Assembly (NCBI GenBank): GCA_019090385.1
Contig: JAHRWB010000153.1
Span: 1 to 60,433 of the forward strand
Direction: 5' to 3'
From: Pseudomonadales bacterium
Lineage (GTDB): Bacteria > Pseudomonadota > Gammaproteobacteria > Pseudomonadales > Azotimanducaceae
Length of the DNA: 60,433 nucleotides
Numbering within the stretch: position 1 is the first letter of the stretch; each line of letters begins with the position of its first letter. Shown here piece by piece: positions 36,305 through 46,035 of this stretch. A program made the position numbers and the translations under genes. The notes below the pieces were generated by a model. That model saw nothing but the letters and a program-made list of their open reading frames with translations. It was not told where the DNA came from and searched no databases.

Positions 36305-36318
36305 CCGCAGGTATCAGA

Positions 36319-36852
36319 TTGCAAATTTCGCCTAAAATATTAAGTCTTTTCAAACCCATAAAACTGGCTATTTTTGATGTAGATGGCGTATTTACCGATG
36401 GCAAAATTTATTACACAAGCATGGGGCAGGAATCCAAAGCATTCCACACCCAGGATGGAGCAGCCATCAAAATGCTGCTATCAACAGGCATCCAGGTCGC
36501 ACTTATCACCGGTCGGCATTCAGCCATGGTCGCCCGGCGTGGGGAAGAGTTGGAAATCCCCTATATTTATCAAGGCATAGCACAAAAAAGCCGGGCTCTG
36601 GAAGAGCTGGCAAGTCAATCAGGTGTCAGCCCTCAGTTCATGTCACACACTGGAGATGATATGGCAGATCTAACCTTGTTCAAACGGGTAGGATTGCGAC
36701 TCAGTGTCCCAGGCGCACATCCGGAGGTACTGGCCCGGGCCGACTATGTTACGCAAACCTCGCCCGGACTGGGTGCTGTGCGTGAGATCTGCCATTTAAT
36801 CATGCTTGCACAAGAAACCTGGGCGGGGGTTTCTGAGCACTATGAACAGTGA
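36319..36852 (+). CDS. kdsC: 3-deoxy-D-manno-octulosonate-8-phosphate phosphatase
   Basis: KdsC dephosphorylates Kdo-8-phosphate to Kdo for LPS inner core. The 177-residue HAD-family protein has motif I DVDGVFTDG at 20-28, motif II ITGRHS and motif III GDDMADL. The start is a TTG (36319); no later start keeps motif I with a plausible N terminus. It overlaps lptC by ATGA. Its pathway partner kdsD is not adjacent as it usually is. Confidence 0.95.
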   Translation: MQISPKILSLFKPIKLAIFDVDGVFTDGKIYYTSMGQESKAFHTQDGAAIKMLLSTGIQVALITGRHSAMVARRGEELEIPYIYQGIAQKSRALEELASQSGVSPQFMSHTGDDMADLTLFKRVGLRLSVPGAHPEVLARADYVTQTSPGLGAVREICHLIMLAQETWAGVSEHYEQ

Positions 36853-37640
36853 AATTTACCCTTACTCGAGGGTATCTTGCCGTACTGATAATCCTGTCAT
36901 TGGTGTTCCTGGTAAGAACCAACATCGATTCTACCGAGTCCGCAGGTCTTGGCCAGGTTGGCAACCCTTTACCTCCGGAGTTGAAAGATGAGCCAGACGT
37001 CTTCATGGAACATGCAACAATCACACAATACTCCCAGACAGGCCATCCAAAATACGAACTATATTCGAAGCTACTACGCCATTTTGAAGGCCAACACCTG
37101 ACGCGTCTGAGCAGTCCAAAAATGACTATATACCCGCAAGATAAAGACGAAAATACAACACAATCTACCCCAAATTCAGACCAAAGCTTAATCAGTCAGG
37201 CCCCTGGAGAAGCGAAAATTTTTCCATGGGTTATCGAATCAATACATGGTTATCTGCGCCTACGCCCTGATTTGCATAAAAAACTCAGTCGTAAAATACC
37301 AACAAATTTGAATGCCGGGGGTCTTTCAATACACCCAAGCGGAAATGCAGTTCCGAGTTCTCCCCAAGAAGTTATTTTTCTACGTAAAAACGTGAAATTG
37401 TATCGACGCTCTGCCCAAGGACAAGATTTGCAACTGCGAACCAGCAAATTATACGTGTATCCACAGCAACAATACGCTGAAACCGATCAACCTGTTATGA
37501 TCGATTCCAAAGTTGGTCGTACCAAAGCTGCAGGCTTCTCCAGCAATTTGAAGACAGGCCTGTTAAATTTACATTCCAGCAAAAAACAACGAGTACACAC
37601 TATTGTCTTACCCCGTAAAAACAAACCGCACCCAAAATAG
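36849..37640 (+). CDS. lptC: LPS export protein LptC
   Basis: LptC is the bitopic inner-membrane protein that passes LPS from LptB2FG to LptA. The N-terminal anchor lies at about residues 8-22. The periplasmic part begins with the typical PDVFMEHATITQYSQTGHPKYELYSKLLRHFEG. At 263 residues it is longer than the usual roughly 190: a polar, low-complexity insert (about 98-165) separates the first and second halves of the jellyroll. Assignment rests on the N-terminal segment and on lying between kdsC and lptA. Confidence 0.88.
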   Translation: MKFTLTRGYLAVLIILSLVFLVRTNIDSTESAGLGQVGNPLPPELKDEPDVFMEHATITQYSQTGHPKYELYSKLLRHFEGQHLTRLSSPKMTIYPQDKDENTTQSTPNSDQSLISQAPGEAKIFPWVIESIHGYLRLRPDLHKKLSRKIPTNLNAGGLSIHPSGNAVPSSPQEVIFLRKNVKLYRRSAQGQDLQLRTSKLYVYPQQQYAETDQPVMIDSKVGRTKAAGFSSNLKTGLLNLHSSKKQRVHTIVLPRKNKPHPK

Positions 37641-38190
37641 GCAAAAACATAGCGACGCAGTAAAATCCCGCCTATGGGCTTGCATTCACCAATTAGCAAT
37701 CTTCCTGTACTTGTCCATTGTTGGCATCAACTTGTGGGCGCTACCATCCGATGCCGAGCAGCCAATCCACATCAAGGCTGATAAAGCAGAAATGGCGCAA
37801 AAAGATGGCACAGCTACCTATTTGGGCAACGTAAGACTGGACAGAGGAACTATGCGCGTAAATGCTGAAAAAATGGTCATCGAGCTAAACGAAAACGACG
37901 AATTAACCCGGCTAACCGCACGCGGCAAAAATCAGAATATTCAAGCCCATTTCCAACAACAGGTGGAAGTAAACAAGCCGGACGTACAAGCCGACGCGGA
38001 TGTAATTATTTACTTTGCTGATAAAGACAAAATTGAATTGCGCGGCAATGCACACCTTACCCAGGACGAGAATGAGCTATCGGGTGAATTGATTATTTAT
38101 GATGTTCGCACAGGCAGGGTAGATGCCAGTGCCTCACCGGGGGAAAAGCTCGATATTATTTTTCAGCCAGCAGCCGTAAAACTACCATGA
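37603..38190 (+). CDS. lptA: LPS transport periplasmic protein LptA
   Basis: LptA forms the periplasmic bridge for LPS between LptC and LptD. The 195-residue product starts at TTG (37603), 38 bp inside lptC, because no later start keeps the signal peptide (about 25-45, ending near LWAL). The OstA/LptA beta-jellyroll follows: [25 protein letters not shown] and [15 protein letters not shown]. It overlaps lptB by ATGA. Confidence 0.92.
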   Translation: MSYPVKTNRTQNRQKHSDAVKSRLWACIHQLAIFLYLSIVGINLWALPSDAEQPIHIKADKAEMAQKDGTATYLGNVRLDRGTMRVNAEKMVIELNENDELTRLTARGKNQNIQAHFQQQVEVNKPDVQADADVIIYFADKDKIELRGNAHLTQDENELSGELIIYDVRTGRVDASASPGEKLDIIFQPAAVKLP

Positions 38191-38948
38191 CTGATCACAA
38201 CGCCGATTCAAAAACCAAAAAAGAGCAGAAACTCCGAGCAATTAAGCTGCAAAAAAAATATGGCAGCCATCTTGCGGTAGCAGATATCAGCCTGGAAATT
38301 AAAACCGGCGAAATAATTGGACTGTTAGGCGCGAATGGGGCGGGGAAAACCACCAGTTTTTACATGATTGTAGGAATTTTAAAACCTGACTCCGGAACAA
38401 TCCTGCTGGACGACACAAATATAACTGGCAAAGCCATGCACGAAAGAGCCAAACTCGGGCTGGGTTATTTACCCCAGGAGGCCAGTGTATTCAGACGCTT
38501 GTCAGTGGAGGATAACCTGAAGGCTATCCTTGAATTGCGCTCAGACATGAATAAACAACAGCGCCAGGACTTACTCGAACAATTATTGGAGGAATTCCAC
38601 CTCACCCAGGTACGACACCAGCTCGGCGAGCGCTTATCCGGTGGAGAGCGCCGTCGGGTAGAAATTGCACGCTGCCTGACCAGCACACCCTCGTTTATCA
38701 TGCTTGACGAACCCTTTGCCGGAGTCGACCCTATATCGGTGAATGATATAAAGCGTATGATAAAGGATCTTGCTGCACGCAATATTGGAATACTCATTAC
38801 CGATCACAATGTGCGAGAAACTCTGGATATTTGTGACAGAGCTTATATCGTAAACGAGGGGTGCATCATTGCAGAAGGAGACACTGAGTCCATACTAGCA
38901 AACACAAGAGTAAGGGATGTATATCTTGGTGAAAATTTTAGGCTATAG
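38187..38948 (+). CDS. lptB: LPS export ABC transporter ATPase LptB
   Basis: LptB is the ATPase that extracts LPS from the inner membrane with LptFG. The 253-residue protein has Walker [10 protein letters not shown] at 48-56, the Q-loop [13 protein letters not shown], signature [13 protein letters not shown] near 150, Walker [14 protein letters not shown] and switch His in [10 protein letters not shown]; the GVDPISV sequence is typical of LptB. It has a slightly long N-terminal extension. rpoN follows by 41 bp. Confidence 0.98.
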   Translation: MTDHNADSKTKKEQKLRAIKLQKKYGSHLAVADISLEIKTGEIIGLLGANGAGKTTSFYMIVGILKPDSGTILLDDTNITGKAMHERAKLGLGYLPQEASVFRRLSVEDNLKAILELRSDMNKQQRQDLLEQLLEEFHLTQVRHQLGERLSGGERRRVEIARCLTSTPSFIMLDEPFAGVDPISVNDIKRMIKDLAARNIGILITDHNVRETLDICDRAYIVNEGCIIAEGDTESILANTRVRDVYLGENFRL

Positions 38949-38989
38949 CGCAAAAAGCATTTTTAGGACGTTTGCAGATATTATATGAC

Positions 38990-40468
38990 ATGAAGCAATC
39001 ACTCAGCCTAAAACTCGGACAATCGCTTGTTATGACGCCACAGCTGCAGCAGGCGATTAAGCTACTGCAGTTATCTACTTTGGATTTACAACTGGAAATC
39101 CAGGAAGCCATTGAAAGCAATCCATTACTCGAGCTTGTCGAAGACGAAACGTACGAAAATCAGCAAGAAGCTGACCCGGAAGATTTTCAAGCGGCTGCTG
39201 AACCCACCGTACAGATTGACAATTCAGCAGAAACTTCCCTTGGTGAACAGCTACAAACTGAAACCATTCCTGAAGACCTGCCGGTAGATACAAACTGGGA
39301 CGATATATATCCAAGCCTGCCTGCCAGTGGGTCAGCCAATAATTCAGAGGAATATTCCCAGGACTTTCGCCCTGCGGCCTCAGAAACATTACAAGAACAT
39401 TTGATGTGGCAACTCAATCTAACCCCCATGTCCGACACCGATCACTTAATTGCACTGTCTCTGATAGACGGTATAGACACCGATGGCATGCTCACGGTAT
39501 CGCTGGAAGATATTCTCACCAGCTTTGACCCGGAAATGGAAATCGAGCTCGATGAAATTCAGGCGGTTCTCACACGCATTCAGCATTTTGACCCGGTGGG
39601 TGTGGCCGCGCGGGATTTAAGAGAATGCCTGTTGTTACAACTCAAGCAACTATCCGCGGACACCCCCTACGTTTCAGAGTCAATCATAATAGTAGAGGAA
39701 CACCTGGGCCTACTGGCAAGCCGGGATTTCAATTCACTAAAACGCAAAACCCGGTGGGACCAACCAACATTACAATACGCGATAAGCGTCATACAATCTT
39801 TAAATCCTCGCCCTGGCTCGGCTATATCGGCAGACGAAACCGAGTACATAGTACCGGATGTTAGCGTAACCAAAATAAAGGGCCGCTGGGTAGTGGAACT
39901 CAATGCCGAAGCCACTCCCAAATTGGGTATAAATGCGACCTATGCGAATATGATAAAACGGGCCGACAAGAGTTCGGATAATACCTTTCTGAAAAATAAT
40001 CTTCAGGAAGCACGCTGGTTTTTAAAAAGCCTGCAGTCTCGCAATGAAACCTTGTTAAAAGTCGCAACACGAATTGTTGAACACCAAAAAGGTTTTTTTG
40101 AATATGGTGAGGAAGCCATGCAGCCTCTGGTCCTGCACGATATCGCCGAGGCAGTAGAAATGCATGAATCCACCATCTCTCGGGTTACAAATCGAAAATA
40201 CATGCATACACCTCGCGGTATATTCGAGTTAAAATATTTTTTCTCCAGCCATGTCGGTACCAAAAATGGCGGTGAAGTTTCAAGTACAGCAATTCGTGCT
40301 CTGATAAAAAAATTAACCGCTGATGAAAACCCCAAAAAACCCCTGAGTGACAGTAAAATAGCTATAATTCTCGGAGAACAGAGTATTAACGTTGCAAGGA
40401 GAACTGTGGCAAAATACAGAGAATCAATGTCTATTCCGCCATCAAATGAGCGCAAGAGGCTTGTATAA
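38990..40468 (+). CDS. rpoN: RNA polymerase sigma-54 factor
   Basis: RpoN directs RNA polymerase to -24/-12 promoters and needs AAA+ activators. The 492-residue protein begins [29 protein letters not shown] (activator-interacting region I), has an acidic region II, the core-binding domain and the C-terminal RpoN box [11 protein letters not shown] chose the ATG at 38990 by family match. A TTG at 38972 has a better-placed AGGA and would add six residues, so it cannot be excluded. Confidence 0.97.
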   Translation: MKQSLSLKLGQSLVMTPQLQQAIKLLQLSTLDLQLEIQEAIESNPLLELVEDETYENQQEADPEDFQAAAEPTVQIDNSAETSLGEQLQTETIPEDLPVDTNWDDIYPSLPASGSANNSEEYSQDFRPAASETLQEHLMWQLNLTPMSDTDHLIALSLIDGIDTDGMLTVSLEDILTSFDPEMEIELDEIQAVLTRIQHFDPVGVAARDLRECLLLQLKQLSADTPYVSESIIIVEEHLGLLASRDFNSLKRKTRWDQPTLQYAISVIQSLNPRPGSAISADETEYIVPDVSVTKIKGRWVVELNAEATPKLGINATYANMIKRADKSSDNTFLKNNLQEARWFLKSLQSRNETLLKVATRIVEHQKGFFEYGEEAMQPLVLHDIAEAVEMHESTISRVTNRKYMHTPRGIFELKYFFSSHVGTKNGGEVSSTAIRALIKKLTADENPKKPLSDSKIAIILGEQSINVARRTVAKYRESMSIPPSNERKRLV

Positions 40469-40539
40469 ATGCCATTCAGCACCCATAAGAAGAGAAGTAA
40501 GTCGTTTTATACCAGTAATCGATAATTTAAGGATAAAAA

Positions 40540-40854
40540 ATGCAATTAAGTATTAGTGGTCACCACATTGATGTCACAGATTCGTTGCATGCGCACGTTA
40601 CCAATAAAATTTCAAAACTTGAGCGACATTATGATCACATTACCAATGTACATGTGATTTTATCAGTCGAGAAGCTGGTTCAAAAAGCCGAAGCGACTCT
40701 CCATATCAGTGGAGCCGAGTTATTTGCTAATGCAGAATCAGAGGATCTGTATACCGCGATAGACTTGCTTTCCGGAAAACTTGACCGACAAATAATCAAA
40801 CACAAGGAAAAACTCATCAATCGGCACAAACCGAAAATCGCACAGGAAACATAA
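40540..40854 (+). CDS. hpf: Ribosome hibernation promoting factor (short form)
   Basis: HPF binds the 30S subunit and helps form inactive 100S ribosomes in stationary phase. The 104-residue short form has the sigma-54 modulation/YfiA fold (MQLSISGHHIDVTDSLHAHVTNKISKLERHYDHI). It lies 71 bp after rpoN, as in other gammaproteobacteria. Confidence 0.97.
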   Translation: MQLSISGHHIDVTDSLHAHVTNKISKLERHYDHITNVHVILSVEKLVQKAEATLHISGAELFANAESEDLYTAIDLLSGKLDRQIIKHKEKLINRHKPKIAQET

Positions 40855-40928
40855 CAGGCCCTGCTACTGGCACAAGCAAGGCGCATAATTTACAATCTGG
40901 CGCCGCGAATATATGGGCTGCCAGCATC

Positions 40929-41411
40929 ATGCTCGACATCAATAATGTGCTAGATTCCTCTTGTACCTTAACGGTCAACAGGACAATCAGTAAAAAAGGC
41001 GCTTTACAGCGGGCTGCGGAGACGCTGGCCGATAGATTCCCGGTAATCGACCCACGAGAGCTGTTCGATCAGTTGATGGAGAGAGAGAATCTTGGCAGCA
41101 CGGGCTTGGGAGAGGGGGTCGCGATCCCACACTGCAGAATCAGCCAAATTGACCAGGTCGCAGGGGCGTTTATTCGACTTCAGTCCCCGATAGAATTTGA
41201 AGCCCCTGATGACATGCCCATTGATTTGATGTTTGTGCTGATCGTCCCGGAAACAGCCGAAGCCAGTCACCTGGAAATGCTATCGATCATTGCCACCGTT
41301 TTCAGTAATTCGGAGCATCGAACCCTGTTAAGGGACACGTCTGATGACAACAACTTACATCGGGAGTTGCTCGATTTGTTGATATCTTCGCACCAGAAAA
41401 AACTACAGTAA
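40929..41411 (+). CDS. ptsN: Nitrogen PTS enzyme IIA (PtsN)
   Basis: PtsN is the terminal phosphoacceptor of the nitrogen PTS and regulates potassium and carbon/nitrogen balance. The 160-residue protein has the PTS EIIA-2 fold with the phosphorylated His at 68 in GVAIPHC. It belongs to the rpoN-hpf-ptsN-rapZ-ptsO series, where its partner NPr is also encoded. Confidence 0.97.
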   Translation: MLDINNVLDSSCTLTVNRTISKKGALQRAAETLADRFPVIDPRELFDQLMERENLGSTGLGEGVAIPHCRISQIDQVAGAFIRLQSPIEFEAPDDMPIDLMFVLIVPETAEASHLEMLSIIATVFSNSEHRTLLRDTSDDNNLHRELLDLLISSHQKKLQ

Positions 41412-41441
41412 GTTCTGACGTCAGACTTTGTTAATTATTAA

Positions 41442-42308
41442 ATGATGAAACTAACAATCATAAGTGGCCGCTCCGGATCCGGTAAAAGTACCGCACTGAA
41501 TGTCCTGGAGGATGCAGGAATCAATTGCGTGGACAATATCCCTGTAGGCTTGTTACCCGCCCTGGTACATAATGCATTACGTGAGAACCAGAGCAAATCT
41601 CGTCGTATGGCAGTCAGTATTGACGCACGAAACTCACCCCATGATCTGAAGTTGTTCCCTGAAATACTCATTTCAATAGATCGTATGCAACTTGATTCTG
41701 AAGTGATTTATCTGGATGCGCTCAGCCCAACACTGGTAAAAAGATTCAGTGAAACCCGCAGGCGCCACCCACTAACAACAAAAGACATGGACCTACGTGA
41801 GGCAATTGATGCTGAAGGACAGCTACTTGAAAATATTTCTGATATTGCTGACCTAACCGTCGACACGACCAGTATGAAACCCCAGGAACTGGCCGATTTG
41901 ATTAGAAGTCGGGTCATTGAACGCGTGGATAGCAGCATGTCATTATTGTTTCGCTCCTTCGGTTTCAAATATGGTGTGCCCGTAGATGCCGACCAGGTAT
42001 TCGATATACGTTGTCTGCCAAACCCTTACTGGGAACATAAATTGAGACAGAAAACTGGACAGGACAAAGAAGTCATCGCTTTTTTGTCCAAACAATCGCT
42101 GGTGAATGAAATGTACAACGATATGCAAAAGTACCTCCGGGATTGGTTACCCAGATTTGAAGAAAATAACCGTAATTATATGACCATCGCTATCGGATGC
42201 ACTGGCGGTCAGCACCGCTCAGTATATCTTGCTAATCGCCTGGCACAGCATTTTTCAAAAACATCACAAAATGTACTGATCAGGCACCGTGAATTGAACA
42301 AACCCTGA
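41442..42308 (+). CDS. rapZ: RNase adapter protein RapZ
   Basis: RapZ binds GlmY/GlmZ small RNAs in enterobacteria and thereby controls glucosamine-6-phosphate synthase, so it links this operon to cell-wall precursor supply. The 288-residue protein has Walker A GRSGSGKST at 9-17 and the C-terminal RNA/metabolite-binding motif IGCTGGQHRSVYLANRLA. Whether GlmZ-type RNAs exist here is unknown. Confidence 0.97.
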   Translation: MMKLTIISGRSGSGKSTALNVLEDAGINCVDNIPVGLLPALVHNALRENQSKSRRMAVSIDARNSPHDLKLFPEILISIDRMQLDSEVIYLDALSPTLVKRFSETRRRHPLTTKDMDLREAIDAEGQLLENISDIADLTVDTTSMKPQELADLIRSRVIERVDSSMSLLFRSFGFKYGVPVDADQVFDIRCLPNPYWEHKLRQKTGQDKEVIAFLSKQSLVNEMYNDMQKYLRDWLPRFEENNRNYMTIAIGCTGGQHRSVYLANRLAQHFSKTSQNVLIRHRELNKP

Positions 42309-42359
42309 CTGCCTCATCACGCTTTCCAAGCCCAATGTAATTTATACTGACAACGACAC

Positions 42360-42629
42360 ATGAAAAAAGAACAAGTAACCATCGTCAACCGCCTGGGATT
42401 ACATGCGCGAGCAGCTTCCAAGTTTGTAAGCCTGTCGCAAAGTTTTTCCAGCGAAATTTCTCTGACGAAAAATGCTGAACAAGTTGATGGAAAGAGCATT
42501 ATGAGCATCATGTTACTGGCGGCTGCGCAAGGTACTATACTGACTTTATCTGCAGAGGGTGAAGACGAGGAATCTGCTTTCTCTGCCCTGTCTGCACTCA
42601 TCGCCAACCGATTTGACGAGCCAGAGTAA
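42360..42629 (+). CDS. ptsO: HPr-like phosphocarrier NPr (PtsO)
   Basis: NPr carries phosphate from PtsP to PtsN. The 89-residue protein has the HPr fold with the active His15 in NRLGLHARAASKFV and the regulatory-site region DGKSIMSIMLLAA. It comes after rapZ by 51 bp and is followed by mgtE 14 bp later. Confidence 0.96.
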   Translation: MKKEQVTIVNRLGLHARAASKFVSLSQSFSSEISLTKNAEQVDGKSIMSIMLLAAAQGTILTLSAEGEDEESAFSALSALIANRFDEPE

Positions 42630-42643
42630 GCGAGCACAGGCCA

Positions 42644-43981
42644 ATGGTTTTCAAACAGCAGCTCAATGAAATTATCCGCTCTTTCGGAAAGGGTAACTGG
42701 AATGAGATGCAATATTCGCTGAAATCTCTGAAACATCATGAAATTGCTACATTACTTGAATCATCCCCCCCCAAAGCACGTCATTTTATTTGGCAGCTTT
42801 TGGACAATGAAACCGAAAACCGCGTATTACACCACCTAAACGAAGAAGTAAGAGCAGAGTTCCTTGAATCCATGGACACCGCTGAGTTAGTCGCCGCCGC
42901 CGGTGACCTGGATACAGATGACTTTGCGGATATTCTACAGCAGCTCCCCAATACCATAACCCAGCAAGTCCTTAGGTCTATGGATGCAGCTGACAGAGCC
43001 CGTGTGGAAGCCGTACTGTCATATCCGGAGGATAGTGCGGGTGGTCTGATGAATACTGACGCCATCACTGTAAGACCTCGACACCTGCTGGAATTGGTGC
43101 TGCGGTATTTACGACGACAAACAGATCTACCTGAAATGACAGACGGGCTGATAGTCGTCAATAAAAATGACGAATATGTTGGCGTACTGGCACTGTCAAA
43201 GCTATTGACTACCGACCCTGCGGTTACTGTCCGCGAAGTTATGAACACTGAAATCGAAGCAATACCCGTAGACATGCTCGATTCCGACGTCGCACATATT
43301 TTTACCGAGCAGGATTTAGTCTCTGCGCCGGTGGTGGATAAAAAGGGAAAATTGGTCGGTCGAATAACCATTGATGACGTTGTCGACGTAATCATAGAAG
43401 ATGCAGATGAAAGTATCCTTGCCCGTGCTGGTCTCGACCTGGATGAGGACACTTTCGCACCTATTGGAAAATCTACTGGCCGCAGGGCTATATGGCTGGG
43501 CGTTAATCTGGTCACAGCTATATTGGCCGCAGCAGTTATTAATATCTTTCAAGACACCATCGTCAAGGTTGTGGCACTGGCCGTGCTTATGCCTATCGTG
43601 GCAAGTATGGGAGGAATAGCCGGCACCCAGACCCTGACCCTGGTTATTCGGGGCCTGGCAATGGGACATATCGGCAGGGCCAACATATTGTGGTTTCTAA
43701 ATCGTGAATTCATCGTGGCGCTACTCAATGGGCTGCTGTGGGCCAGCTTAGTTGCCATTGGCGTTGCCTGGATATTTGATGATGCGGTTCTCGGTTACCT
43801 CATCGCCATAGCAATGGTTATGAACATCGTTATTGCAACGCTTTCAGGAAGTTTACTCCCTTCAATATTAACCCGTCTGGGCATAGACCCGGCCCTGGCA
43901 GGCGGTGTGATATTGACCACCATTACCGACATAGCCGGGTTTTTTATATTTCTCGGTCTGGCATCCTGGACATATGCCTAA
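42644..43981 (+). CDS. mgtE: Magnesium transporter MgtE
   Basis: MgtE is a Mg2+ channel gated by its cytoplasmic N and CBS domains. The 445-residue protein has the N domain (DTDDFADILQQLP near 87-99), two CBS domains at about 130-255 (LVGRITIDDVVDVI) and five C-terminal membrane helices with PIVASMGGIAGTQTLTLVIRGLA, the pore signature. It is convergent with pmbA, with 41 bp between stops. Confidence 0.96.
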   Translation: MVFKQQLNEIIRSFGKGNWNEMQYSLKSLKHHEIATLLESSPPKARHFIWQLLDNETENRVLHHLNEEVRAEFLESMDTAELVAAAGDLDTDDFADILQQLPNTITQQVLRSMDAADRARVEAVLSYPEDSAGGLMNTDAITVRPRHLLELVLRYLRRQTDLPEMTDGLIVVNKNDEYVGVLALSKLLTTDPAVTVREVMNTEIEAIPVDMLDSDVAHIFTEQDLVSAPVVDKKGKLVGRITIDDVVDVIIEDADESILARAGLDLDEDTFAPIGKSTGRRAIWLGVNLVTAILAAAVINIFQDTIVKVVALAVLMPIVASMGGIAGTQTLTLVIRGLAMGHIGRANILWFLNREFIVALLNGLLWASLVAIGVAWIFDDAVLGYLIAIAMVMNIVIATLSGSLLPSILTRLGIDPALAGGVILTTITDIAGFFIFLGLASWTYA

Positions 43982-44022
43982 ACAAACTCAAAAAACCTTT
44001 AAACAAATAAATCCGCCCAGAC

Positions 44023-45387
44023 CTAACCCGTCGCTACTGTCATTTCGTCAACCAGGATAGAGCCACTGCGAATATTCCCCCTAAGATCCACGTCTGTTCC
44101 CAGACCCGCAACACCCAAAAACATATCTTTCAGGTTTGATGCAATAGTGAAATTTTCTATCGGGTAAGCTATTTCTCCATTCTCAATCCAAAACCCCGAT
44201 GCACCGCGTGAATAATCACCTGTAACAGCATTAACACCCTGTCCCATCAACTGAGTCACCATCACACCGGTCCCCATCTGTTTCAGGAGTTTCGACAAAG
44301 AACTCAATGCCCCCTCAATAGAAACGTTATGAACTCCTCCAGCGTTACCTGTGCTCTCCAGGCTAAGGCGCCGGGCGGAATACGTACTCAATATGTAACT
44401 ATTGACTATGCCATTTTTAATGAATGCTTTAGAACTCGTCGCAACACCATCTCCATCAAATCCGGCGCTGCCCATGGCCCGCTGAAGAAGGGGATATTCC
44501 ACGATGGATAGATCCTGCTGTGCTACTTTGGTACCCATAGACTCTGTTAAGAAGGACATGTTCCGATACAAGGCACCACCAGCCAGGGCAGATAACAAAG
44601 AGCCAATCAATCCCGTTGACATCTGAGGCGAGAAAAGTACCGGCATACGGCCCGGCGCAAAACTCCGACTACCCAATCGTGCCACAGCCCGGCGAGCCGC
44701 CTCCTGCCCAACATCCTGCGCATTTTCAAGGTCTTCGGCACGCCGACTTACGGTATACCAATAATCTTTTTGCATGCCGGCAGCGTCGGTCGCAATAACC
44801 GCAATAGCCAAACTATGCCGGCTGGAAAGATAACTCCCTAAAAAGCCATTGCTATTCCCGTATGCTCGACAACTCTGATGAGAAGCCAATGTCGCCCCGT
44901 CGGAGTTGTTAATTCGTTTATCCATGCCCATGGCCTGGGACTCACAATCAAGGGCCAATTTTGTAGCATCTTTGGCATTTATTTCCCAGGGATGAAAAAC
45001 ATCCAGTTCAGGGATATCTGTCGCCAGCTTATCTGCATCGGCTAAACCCGAACAGGGATCACCCTGAGTATATTTTGCGATATTCAGAGCCGCTTTTACC
45101 GTGTCTGTCACGGCCTCGCTAGATATATCAGAAGTACTGGAAACGCCTTTTCGGTCATCAACATAAACCGTCACGCCAAAACCACGATCCTGGTTAAATT
45201 CCACCGTTTCCAACTCGCCCATCCTGGCTGTAACACTCAAACCTACATCCTGGCTAACCGAGACTTCAGCCGCGCTGGCACCAAGGCGTTTAGCGGTCTC
45301 CAGAATAAACTCTACCTGGTCTCTTACCAGGCTTTGACTGGCACTAATATCTGCCAATGGAGAATCATTTTTAGCAGGTATATTCAT
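44023..45387 (-). CDS. pmbA: Metalloprotease-related protein PmbA (TldE)
   Basis: TldE/PmbA pairs with TldD in a heterodimeric protease that processes microcin B17 precursor and CcdA in E. coli. The 454-residue protein lacks the HExxH zinc motif, as expected for TldE, and has the family C-terminal GVNAVTGDYSRGASGFWIENGEI. It diverges from darP, with tldD just beyond. Confidence 0.96.
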   Translation of the reverse strand: MNIPAKNDSPLADISASQSLVRDQVEFILETAKRLGASAAEVSVSQDVGLSVTARMGELETVEFNQDRGFGVTVYVDDRKGVSSTSDISSEAVTDTVKAALNIAKYTQGDPCSGLADADKLATDIPELDVFHPWEINAKDATKLALDCESQAMGMDKRINNSDGATLASHQSCRAYGNSNGFLGSYLSSRHSLAIAVIATDAAGMQKDYWYTVSRRAEDLENAQDVGQEAARRAVARLGSRSFAPGRMPVLFSPQMSTGLIGSLLSALAGGALYRNMSFLTESMGTKVAQQDLSIVEYPLLQRAMGSAGFDGDGVATSSKAFIKNGIVNSYILSTYSARRLSLESTGNAGGVHNVSIEGALSSLSKLLKQMGTGVMVTQLMGQGVNAVTGDYSRGASGFWIENGEIAYPIENFTIASNLKDMFLGVAGLGTDVDLRGNIRSGSILVDEMTVATG

Positions 45388-45465
45388 TTTGCATTACCAT
45401 GTGGCATTACCATTTCCTCTAAAGCAGCTGAGCGCATTGGCCACCTGCAATTAATTTTTTACAGT

Positions 45466-46008
45466 ATGACTGAAGATAATCCAGAAATAGAGCAAAAACC
45501 CAGCCGATCCTCCCGCAAGAGAGACGCACTGGCGTTGCAAACACTCGGTACCGACTTACTTAAATTGCCGGCGGACCAGTTTAAGTTGATATCCGTTAGC
45601 GAAACATTGAAAACTGCCATCAATGACTACCATCGCATACGTACCCGGGAAGCAAAACGGCGCCAATCACAGTTCATCGGCCGATTAATGCGTGACGAAG
45701 ATATTGATTCAATCCACATGGCACTAAGCGACCTTCAACAAACCAGCGCCGCTGCCCAATATCAACATCATCAATTGGAAGGCTGGCGTGACAAGCTGCT
45801 GACTCAACCCAATGCACTTACAGAATATCTAAACGAATACCCTCACACAGACAGGCAACAACTGCGCACCCTGATACGTCAGGCCCTAAGCTCCCAGTCA
45901 AAAAGCTCACGACAAAAAGACTCGCAACAAAATCAGCAAGCAAAGCCGGATAAAAAACATCTCCGAGCACTATTTCGTTTTTTGCGCGACAGCCAAAACC
46001 CGGACTGA
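45466..46008 (+). CDS. darP: Ribosome-associated protein DarP (YjgA)
   Basis: DarP (YjgA) associates with late 50S precursors and aids assembly near the peptidyl transferase centre. I place the start at 45466 (MTEDNPEIEQKPSRSSRKRD); the longer frame upstream overlaps pmbA and has no family similarity. The 180-residue protein has KLPADQFKLISVSETLKTAI and ends in HLRALFRFLRD. It is in the usual pmbA-darP-tldD group, here with darP divergent from pmbA. Confidence 0.94.
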   Translation: MTEDNPEIEQKPSRSSRKRDALALQTLGTDLLKLPADQFKLISVSETLKTAINDYHRIRTREAKRRQSQFIGRLMRDEDIDSIHMALSDLQQTSAAAQYQHHQLEGWRDKLLTQPNALTEYLNEYPHTDRQQLRTLIRQALSSQSKSSRQKDSQQNQQAKPDKKHLRALFRFLRDSQNPD

Positions 46009-46035
46009 CGGCAATATCTAGCTGGGCATCCAGCC

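Noticed and set aside
42781-43515. Minus-strand ORF antisense to mgtE
   Set aside because: It is Ser/Arg-rich, lacks a ribosome site and lies fully inside a recognised gene.
45334-45465. Longer DarP start overlapping pmbA
   Set aside because: The 44 upstream residues lie antisense to the pmbA 5' end and do not look like DarP.
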